7,574 bases of DNA from the NCBI GenBank assembly GCA_030698645.1, contig JAUYMV010000002.1, positions 1-7,574 on the forward strand. The letters run 5' to 3'. Both the position numbers and the translations under genes were made by a program. The notes under the pieces are model-generated. The model did not search any database. It was not told where the DNA came from and saw only the letters and a program-made list of their open reading frames with translations. Each line of letters opens with the position of its first letter. The stretch's first letter is position 1. Shown piece after piece: positions 1 to 5,812 of this stretch. The stretch comes from Mesorhizobium sp. (GTDB taxonomy: Bacteria; Pseudomonadota; Alphaproteobacteria; Rhizobiales; Rhizobiaceae).

Positions 1-807
1 GCCGGCCTTCGCGCGGAGATCGGCGAACGGGACGGCGCCAACATGTCGCCGCTTGGGGTCGCCGCGCTTCCCCCGGAGCTTGAGACGATCGCGCTTTCCG
101 TCAACCGATTGCTGGAGAGGCTGCGCGCGGCGCTGGAGTCCGAGCGCGATTTCACATCCAACAGCGCACATGAGCTGCGCACGCCGATCGCTGGCGCGCT
201 CGCCCAGACGCAGCGGCTCATCGTCGAACTGCCGCCCGGCGCGCTCGTCGAACGCGCGCGCAAGATCGAGACCGCGTTGTCGGATCTGGCGCGCCTGGCC
301 GAGAAGCTGCTGCAGCTCGCGCGCGCCGAAGCGGGCATCGGCGCCGCTGCCGGCGAAGTCGATCTTGTCGAAATTGCCGGCATGGTCATGGCGGATTTCG
401 GACGTGGATCCAGCGCGGACGATAGACTTCATTTCGAAAACCGTGTCGGCGGGCAGCTATTGCGCTCAATTGATCCCGACGCGTTCGCAATTGCGCTCCG
501 CAACCTGATCGAAAACGCGCTAATTCACGGCGACGATCGGGAGGCGGTCGTGGTTGCGATCACTGCCGTGGGGGATTTCGAGGTCACGAACGGCGGTCGG
601 CCGGTCCCCGCGGACCGGATGGCGGACCTCGCGAAACGGTTCCGCCGCGGCGCAACCGATGCGCCGGGCTCTGGTCTCGGCCTCGCCATCGCCGAGAAAC
701 TTGTCGCGCAGATGGGCGGGCGGCTGGAGTTGCTCTCTCCGGCGCCCGGACGCGGCGACGGCTTCCAGGCCCGGATGCGTCTGCCGAAGGATTCGCTTCA
801 GACGTGA
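1..807 (+). CDS. Sensor histidine kinase, C-terminal part (5' end outside window)
   Basis: Membrane-associated two-component sensor kinase that would autophosphorylate on histidine and pass the phosphate to a response regulator. The frame is open from base 1 and ends in TGA at 805-807; 268 codons are present, so the sensor and membrane region lie upstream. The ATG at 43 is internal: the residues before it continue the linker typical of QseC/TctE-like kinases. Visible parts in order: a helical linker with PPELE and VNRLLERL; the HisKA H-box SAHELRTP, with the phospho-accepting His at 169-171; the N-box RNLIENALIHG at 499-531; a G1-like VTNGGRPVP at 583-609, in which the usual Asp is Asn; an F-box-like LAKRFRRG; and the G2 box GSGLGLAIAEKL from 667. 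The fold is therefore a complete HisKA plus HATPase_c pair. No response regulator is in the window; it would be expected upstream. The gene converges on the RND pump gene with 20 bases between stop codons. Signal and target are unknown. Confidence 0.93.
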   Translation, partial: AGLRAEIGERDGANMSPLGVAALPPELETIALSVNRLLERLRAALESERDFTSNSAHELRTPIAGALAQTQRLIVELPPGALVERARKIETALSDLARLAEKLLQLARAEAGIGAAAGEVDLVEIAGMVMADFGRGSSADDRLHFENRVGGQLLRSIDPDAFAIALRNLIENALIHGDDREAVVVAITAVGDFEVTNGGRPVPADRMADLAKRFRRGATDAPGSGLGLAIAEKLVAQMGGRLELLSPAPGRGDGFQARMRLPKDSLQT

Positions 808-827
808 CCGCCCACGCCGCCGCCTAT

Positions 828-3800
828 TCAGTGCGCGGCGGTCGGGTGAAGGTCCGGCACGGGGTCCGGCGTTTCCGCCTCTTTCGGCACGTCTTTCGCC
901 GAGATGAACGTATAGAACATCGGCACGACAAACAGCGTGAACACCGTGCCGACCAGGATGCCGGCGCAGATCACGATGCCCATCGAGGACCGCGCCGCGG
1001 CGCCGGCGCCCTGTGCCACGATCAGCGGCACGACACCGAGCGCCATCGCCGCCGTCGTCATCAGGATCGGCCTCAGCCGCACCTTCGCCGAGGCGATGAT
1101 CGCCTCGCTGCGCGACAGCCCGTGCGCGATGCGCTGTTCGTTGGCGAACTCGACCAGCAGGATGCCGTGCTTGGTGATCAGTCCGATCAGCGTGATCAGC
1201 CCGACCTGCGTGTAGATGTTCAGCGTGCCGAGCCCGAGATCGAGCGGGATCATCGCGCCGAAGATCGACAGCGGCACGGACATCAGGATGATGAGCGGAT
1301 CGCGGAAGCTCTCGAACTGCGCCGCCAGCACCAGATAGATGACCACGATCGCCAGCGCGAAGGCGAGTATGATCGAATTGCCCTGCGTGCTTTCGAGCCG
1401 CGACTGGCCCGAATAATCGATGAAGAACCCTTCCGGCAGCAGCGGCCTTGCGATCTCCTCGATCGTGGCGGTCCCGTCTCCGGTCGTCACGCCTGGCACC
1501 GGCAATGCCGTGATCGTCGCCGAGTTCAGCTGGTTGAACTGCGCGATCGCGGCGGGCGACGCGCCGGTCGTGACCGTGATCGCCGCCGACAGCGGCACCA
1601 TCTCGCCGGTGACGCTGCGGATGTAGAATTCGCCGAGCCGCTCGGGATTGTCGCGATATTCCTGCGGCACCTGCATGATGATGTCGTAGCTGTTCGAGTC
1701 GCGGTCGAACTGGGCCACCGCGCCGCCGCCGACGAGGAGCGCCAGCGTCGTGCCGATGTCGCGGATGGGCAGGTTGAGCGCCGCCGCGCGGTCGCGATCG
1801 ATGCTGACCGTCACCTGCGGCGCGTCGTAGGACAGCGAGTTCTGCACGATGATGAACCGACCGGATTCCTGCGCCTTCTGGCGGATCTGGTCGGCGACTT
1901 CGAACACCTGGCTCGGGTCGCCTGTAGACTGGATGACGATCGAGATCGGCAGGCCGCCGCCGGTGCCGGGCAGCGAGGGCGGCGCGAAGACCAGCGCCTG
2001 AACGCCGGCGACCTTCGACAGGCGGGCCTGGATGTCGGTCTGCACTTCCTTCTGCGAACGGTCGCGTTCGGCCCAGTCCTTGAGGGCAAAGACCGAGAAG
2101 CCGGAATTGGTGGCGCCGCCGAGCCCGACGATCGAGAAGTTGGCCTTGGTCTCGGGCAGGTCCTTGGTCAGTTCGCGGATCTGGTTCGCATAGAGCGAGG
2201 TGTATTCGGTGGTCGCGTAGCGCGGCGCATTGATCAGCGTGAACAGCGCGCCCGAATCCTCCTCCGGCGCAAGTTCCGTGGACGTCTTGAGGAACATGAA
2301 GCCGGTCACCCCGGAAAGCGCGATGACGACGAGCAGTGTGACCGGACGGTATTTCAGCGAGCCCGAGACGAGCCGCTCGTAGCCGTTGGCCAGGCGCTCG
2401 AACGAGCGGTCGATGAAACCCTGGAAGCGGCTGTGATTGCCCGATTTCAGGATGCGGGCCGACATCATCGGCGTCACGGTCAACGCCACGAACCCGGAGA
2501 TCACGACGGCGCCGGCGAGCGTCAGCGCGAACTCGCGAAACAGCGAGCCGGTCAGGCCGCCGGTGAAGGCGAGCGGCGCGAAGACGGCGGCGAGCGTGAT
2601 CGTCATCGCGACCACCGGTCCGGAAATCTCCCGCATGCCGGTGAACGACGCCTGCATCGGCGACATGCCGTCCTCGATGTGGCGGTGGATGTTCTCCACC
2701 ACCACGATGGCGTCGTCGACGACGAGACCGATCGCCAGCACCATGGCCAGGAGAGAGAGAAGGTTGATCGAATAGCCCATCAGGAAGAGGAAGAAGCACA
2801 CGCCGATCAGCGACAGCGGAATCGTCACCACCGGCATGACCACCGAGCGGAACGAGCCGAGGAACAGCAGGATCACCAGAACGACGATCGCGACGGCCTC
2901 GGCGATCGTCTTGAACACCTCCTCGATCGAGGCGCTGATCGTCTCGGTCGCGTTGTAGACCATGGTGATCGACATGCCGTCGGGCAAGCTCGCCTGGATC
3001 GCCGGCAGCTCTTCGATGACGGCCGCGGCTGTATCCAGCGGATTGGCCGCGGGGGTCGTGAAAATGCCGACGAAGGTGCCGGGCTCGCCGTTGAAGTTGA
3101 CCCTCGTGTCGGTGCTCTCCGCGCCGAGTTCGACGGTCGCCACGTCGCGCAGCCGGACGACATCGCCCCCGCTGGACTTGAGCGGCAGCGCGCCGAAGGA
3201 TTCCGGCGTCTGCAGCGTCGATCGCATGGTGATCGACTGGGCGACATATTCGTTCTGGGTCTTGCCGGGCGCCGAGAGGAAATTGGATGCGTTGATGGCG
3301 GCCAGCACCTCGGCGGCGGTCAGTCCCCGCGCGGCGAGGCGGATCGGGTCGATCCAGACGCGCATCGAATAGTTCGCCGCGCCGAGCACCTGGATCTCGG
3401 CGACGCCCTGGATGGTCGAGACGCGCGGGCGGATCACCCGCTCGATATATTCGGTGAGCTGCTCCGACGTCATGCGCGGCGTTTGCAGCGCGAGATACAT
3501 GATCGCGAACTGCTGGCCCGTTCCCTTGACGATGACCGGGTCCTCGGCGTCGGACGGCAACTGCCCGCGAACCCCCTGAACCTTCGACATGACCTCGGTC
3601 AGCGCGACATCGGGGTTCGAGCCGAGCTGCATCTGCACGGTGACGACGCTTGCGGAGGGGCTGCTTTGCGAGCTGACATAGTCGATGTTCTCCGTCGTCG
3701 CGACCGCGGCCGAGATCGGCGCCGTGATGAAGCCCTGGATCAGTTCCGCGCTGGCGCCGGGATAGACCGTCGTGATCGTGACGACCGTCTCCTCGACCTC

Positions 3801-3914
3801 GGGATACTCCCGGATCGAAAGGTTGAACATGCCCTGGAAGCCGAGCAGCAGGATCATCAGTGCGACGACGATGGACAGGACGGGCCGGCGGATGAAGAGA
3901 TCGGAGAAGCTCAT
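828..3914 (-). CDS. RND (HAE-1/AcrB-type) multidrug efflux inner-membrane transporter
   Basis: Proton-driven inner-membrane pump subunit that captures amphiphilic compounds from periplasm or membrane and passes them to an outer-membrane channel. The 1028 residues match the family's usual 1020-1050, and the frame is unbroken. It starts MSFSDLFIRRPVLS, a typical RND N-terminus, with TM1 at about 11-29. A first periplasmic porter region (about 30-335) follows, then TM2-TM7 (about 337-542), a second porter region (about 545-845) and TM8-TM12 (about 846-1000). Proton-relay residues are all present: the Asp pair D400-D401 in GLVVDDAIVVVENI (AcrB D407/D408), K915 in LITKHGILLVEF (AcrB K940) and R946 in VRLRPILMT (AcrB R971). 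The ATG overlaps the adaptor's TGA, so translation is probably coupled; a G-run 10 bases upstream is only a weak ribosome site. The C-terminal tail of about 20 residues is acidic/Pro-rich and unremarkable. Drug versus other small-molecule export is inferred from family; the substrate cannot be read from sequence. Confidence 0.96.
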   Translation of the reverse strand: MSFSDLFIRRPVLSIVVALMILLLGFQGMFNLSIREYPEVEETVVTITTVYPGASAELIQGFITAPISAAVATTENIDYVSSQSSPSASVVTVQMQLGSNPDVALTEVMSKVQGVRGQLPSDAEDPVIVKGTGQQFAIMYLALQTPRMTSEQLTEYIERVIRPRVSTIQGVAEIQVLGAANYSMRVWIDPIRLAARGLTAAEVLAAINASNFLSAPGKTQNEYVAQSITMRSTLQTPESFGALPLKSSGGDVVRLRDVATVELGAESTDTRVNFNGEPGTFVGIFTTPAANPLDTAAAVIEELPAIQASLPDGMSITMVYNATETISASIEEVFKTIAEAVAIVVLVILLFLGSFRSVVMPVVTIPLSLIGVCFFLFLMGYSINLLSLLAMVLAIGLVVDDAIVVVENIHRHIEDGMSPMQASFTGMREISGPVVAMTITLAAVFAPLAFTGGLTGSLFREFALTLAGAVVISGFVALTVTPMMSARILKSGNHSRFQGFIDRSFERLANGYERLVSGSLKYRPVTLLVVIALSGVTGFMFLKTSTELAPEEDSGALFTLINAPRYATTEYTSLYANQIRELTKDLPETKANFSIVGLGGATNSGFSVFALKDWAERDRSQKEVQTDIQARLSKVAGVQALVFAPPSLPGTGGGLPISIVIQSTGDPSQVFEVADQIRQKAQESGRFIIVQNSLSYDAPQVTVSIDRDRAAALNLPIRDIGTTLALLVGGGAVAQFDRDSNSYDIIMQVPQEYRDNPERLGEFYIRSVTGEMVPLSAAITVTTGASPAAIAQFNQLNSATITALPVPGVTTGDGTATIEEIARPLLPEGFFIDYSGQSRLESTQGNSIILAFALAIVVIYLVLAAQFESFRDPLIILMSVPLSIFGAMIPLDLGLGTLNIYTQVGLITLIGLITKHGILLVEFANEQRIAHGLSRSEAIIASAKVRLRPILMTTAAMALGVVPLIVAQGAGAAARSSMGIVICAGILVGTVFTLFVVPMFYTFISAKDVPKEAETPDPVPDLHPTAAH

Positions 3915-5071
3915 TTAGCGACAGCCCCCGCATTGCCGTCGCCGGGTGTGACGTCGTTGTTGACGGTGACCGGAGTCCCGTTCGACAGGCGGTTCTGCCC
4001 GGCGGTGACGATCTCGTCACCCGCCGCGATGCCCTCGACGATCTCGACCCGGCCGTCGATGCGCCGGCCGGTCTTGACGAACACCTGCGCCGCCGCCAGC
4101 GATGGCTTCGCATCCGCCGCCACCGTATCCGCCGTCGCCGTCGCTTCCGCGGGCTTTTTCTCGGCCGGCCGGACCGCATAGACGAAGTCGCCGTAGAGGC
4201 TGGAGACGACCGCCGTCTGCGGTATCGACAGCACGCCATCCTCCTTGGGCAGTTCGACGCGAACCTGGAGGAACTGGCCCGGGCTCAGCTGGTTCTGCGG
4301 GTTCGTCACTTCGGCGCGTACGCTGACCAGCCGGCTCGACGGATCGACTTTCGGCTCGATTCCGGTGATCGTGCCCCGGTAGGCCATCTCGTTCGCGGTC
4401 AGGCCGAACGACACCGGCTGGCCGATCCGCAACGCTCCGAGCTGCTGCTCGGGCACCGAGAAATCGGTCCGCATGGTGTCGAGATCCTGCAGGGTGGCGA
4501 CCACGGTGCCGGGCGCCAGATATTGTCCGACCTCGACCTTCGGAATGCCCAATGTGCCGGAGAAGGGCGCCTTGAGCTGCTTCTGGTCGAGAACCGCCTG
4601 AAGTTTCGTCACCTGCGTTGCCGACGTCGATGCGGCGGCGCGCGCAGAGTCCGCCGTGACTTCCGATCCGACCCCGCGCTTCTGCAGCTCGAGCGCGCGG
4701 TCGAGCGCCTGCTGATCGAGCGCCGCCTGCGTCTGTCCGACGAGGAGATCGGCCCGCTGGACCGCGTCGTCCAGCTGAATCAGCACGTGACCTGCTTCGA
4801 CCCGCTGGTTCGACTCGAAACGGATTTCCTTGACGATGCCCGTCGCCTCGACGGCGAGATCGACGCCGCGCGCCGCGGCGACGGTGCCGAGCGCCTCGAG
4901 GCCGGGCGCCCATGGTCCCGGTTCGACCTTGACGGTCGAGACCGCCAGCGTCGGCGCCTCCATGGTGGCGAAATACTGCTCGATCGCCTGGTCGCGAAAG
5001 AGATTGAAGCCGACGATGCCGCCGACCACGACGGCCAACAGGACGATGGCGATGATGAAGCGCTTGATCAA
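3911..5071 (-). CDS. RND efflux periplasmic adaptor (HlyD/AcrA-type membrane fusion protein)
   Basis: Periplasmic adaptor that links the RND pump to an outer-membrane channel. I start it at TTG 5071 (386 residues, MIKRFIIAIVLLA), because AGGGGAA lies 6 bases upstream and the hydrophobic anchor follows at once. An in-frame ATG at 5137 would add 22 hydrophilic residues, but it has no ribosome site and would sit only a few bases from the likely transcription start. An uncleaved N-terminal TM helix (about 4-23) and no lipobox Cys suggest anchoring by the helix, unlike AcrA/MexA lipoproteins. Domains: lipoyl half with VEATGIVKEIRF and AGHVLIQLDD (about 70-102), a short coiled-coil hairpin (about 103-165), second lipoyl half with LKAPFSGTLG (166-175), a beta-barrel with YRGTITGIEPKVD, and a membrane-proximal domain with LSPGQFLQVRVELP and LSIPQTAV. 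An Ala/Lys/Thr-rich insert interrupts the last domain at about 304-328. The gene overlaps the pump gene by ATGA and is the first gene of the operon. Confidence 0.94.
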   Translation of the reverse strand: MIKRFIIAIVLLAVVVGGIVGFNLFRDQAIEQYFATMEAPTLAVSTVKVEPGPWAPGLEALGTVAAARGVDLAVEATGIVKEIRFESNQRVEAGHVLIQLDDAVQRADLLVGQTQAALDQQALDRALELQKRGVGSEVTADSARAAASTSATQVTKLQAVLDQKQLKAPFSGTLGIPKVEVGQYLAPGTVVATLQDLDTMRTDFSVPEQQLGALRIGQPVSFGLTANEMAYRGTITGIEPKVDPSSRLVSVRAEVTNPQNQLSPGQFLQVRVELPKEDGVLSIPQTAVVSSLYGDFVYAVRPAEKKPAEATATADTVAADAKPSLAAAQVFVKTGRRIDGRVEIVEGIAAGDEIVTAGQNRLSNGTPVTVNNDVTPGDGNAGAVAK

Positions 5072-5075
5072 GGAG

Positions 5076-5082
5076 TTCCCCT
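5076..5082 (-). promoter_or_regulatory. Ribosome binding site supporting the TTG start of the adaptor gene
   Basis: Read on the minus strand this is AGGGGAA, with the G-run ending 6 bases before TTG at 5071. It is the strongest ribosome-site-like sequence near either candidate start. The bases before the alternative ATG at 5137 (TTTCGCGCGG) contain no such site. This site decides the start chosen for the adaptor. Confidence 0.6.
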
Positions 5083-5149
5083 GCGTGCAACCGGTCGGTG
5101 ATTTGGCGGCGCCAATGGAGCTTTCCGGCGTGTCCATCCGCGCGAAATA

Positions 5150-5180
5150 GTTAACTGTACCGTCTGGACGGTAATGTCAA
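5150..5180 (-). promoter_or_regulatory. Probable sigma-70-type promoter of the adaptor-pump operon
   Basis: On the minus strand a perfect -35 hexamer TTGACA lies at 5180-5175. Seventeen bases later comes CAGTTA at 5157-5152, with the overlapping AT-rich run AGTTAACTAT; this is a weak -10, so its exact register is uncertain. The palindrome at 5158-5173 fills the spacer. Transcription would start near 5145, giving a leader of about 70 bases before the TTG start at 5071. The leader holds one small inverted repeat, TTGGC/GCCAA at 5103-5115, of doubtful meaning. Confidence 0.55.
5158..5173. promoter_or_regulatory. Inverted-repeat operator, probably bound by the adjacent TetR regulator
   Basis: TACCGTC (5158-5164) and GACGGTA (5167-5173) are perfect 7-base inverted arms around the 2-base centre TG; symmetry stops at the next base on each side. 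It lies in the divergent intergenic region between the adaptor and tetR genes, within the -35/-10 spacer of the pump operon promoter. Length, symmetry and position are what is expected of a TetR-family operator. Binding there would block the pump promoter and probably also tetR transcription. The identity of the bound protein is inferred from position. Confidence 0.72.
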
Positions 5181-5201
5181 TTTAATGCTAGGTAACGTTT
5201 C

Positions 5202-5207
5202 AGGGAG
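5202..5207 (+). promoter_or_regulatory. Ribosome binding site of the TetR-family gene
   Basis: AGGGAG ends 8 bases before the TTG start at 5216. No ATG or GTG in the same frame lies close by, so this site supports the TTG start. Confidence 0.6.
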
Positions 5208-5215
5208 TTGGCCAA

Positions 5216-5788
5216 TTGGTAAACAGCAAGCCTACGTCGCGGCAGAGGATCCTCGCCGCCGCAGCCGCCGTGGCGAGCGAAGCGGGCGCGAGCAATCTGT
5301 CGCTCGACGCCGTCGCGCAGCGTGCCGGCGTCTCCAAAGGCGGCCTGCTCTACAATTTCCCGACCAAGGCGAAGCTGCTGCAGGGATTGGTGCAGAACCA
5401 CATCGACGAATTCGAGATCTCGCTGGCCGCCGCCACCGGGGCGGGCAATGGCGCCAGTCTGCTCGGCGCTTATCTCAGGTCCTGTGTCCGGGAATGCGCC
5501 AGCGATGATACCCCGCCTTCCGGCGTCCTGGCCGCGCTGGCCGAGGATCCCGACATGCTGGAGCCGGTCAAGTTGCACAAGCGCCGCATGCTCGACCGGC
5601 TCGCGGCCGAGACCAGCAATCCGTCGCGCATGCTGCGATCGTTTCTGATCGTGGAAGGACTGCGCAGCCAGACGCTCCTCGACATCGACGTGCTGACGGA
5701 CGAGGAGCGCGGTCTCGTTCTCGCCACCCTCATGGCCGAGGCCGAATGGGCGGACAGCGCCGTTATGGAAAACGCCGCCACGACCTGA
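5216..5788 (+). CDS. TetR/AcrR-family transcriptional regulator, likely repressor of the adjacent efflux operon
   Basis: DNA-binding one-component regulator of 190 residues, the usual TetR length. It starts at TTG 5216, preceded by AGGGAG at a good distance. The N-terminal domain (about 7-55) is clear: helix 1 [13 protein letters not shown], then the helix-turn-helix [21 protein letters not shown] (about 28-48) and the following [11 protein letters not shown]. The remaining, mostly helical part (about 60-180) would bind ligand and dimerise; its recognisable stretch is [16 protein letters not shown] (103-118), and the ligand cannot be read from it. The gene is divergent from the adaptor-pump operon, and a perfect 7+7 inverted repeat lies between them, so local repression relieved by a pump substrate, plus autoregulation, is the simplest model. 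No clear promoter could be placed for this gene itself. It converges on edd with 24 bases between stop codons. Confidence 0.93.
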   Translation: MVNSKPTSRQRILAAAAAVASEAGASNLSLDAVAQRAGVSKGGLLYNFPTKAKLLQGLVQNHIDEFEISLAAATGAGNGASLLGAYLRSCVRECASDDTPPSGVLAALAEDPDMLEPVKLHKRRMLDRLAAETSNPSRMLRSFLIVEGLRSQTLLDIDVLTDEERGLVLATLMAEAEWADSAVMENAATT

Positions 5789-5812
5789 TCCGGTTCCGGT
5801 TCGTATCTGGTC

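Noticed and set aside
804..4181. Very long open frame of 1125 codons on the plus strand, opposite the pump and adaptor genes.
   Set aside because: Its translation is dominated by Arg, Asp, His and Gln, with no recognisable domain, while the minus-strand frames are clear RND and adaptor proteins. Long antisense open frames are expected in GC-rich coding DNA.
520..4239. Open frame of 1239 codons on the minus strand, spanning the kinase, pump and part of the adaptor in another frame.
   Set aside because: The product is Arg-rich with no domain and runs through three real genes in the wrong frame; a GC-content artefact.
5072..5137. In-frame N-terminal extension of the adaptor from ATG 5137.
   Set aside because: It has no ribosome site, would place 22 polar residues before the membrane anchor, and lies almost at the predicted transcription start. 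Kept only as an alternative.
5185..5508. Alternative plus-strand frame starting MLGNVSGSW, overlapping the TetR gene.
   Set aside because: It is out of frame with the clear helix-turn-helix protein and has Arg-rich shadow composition. Its ATG has no ribosome site.
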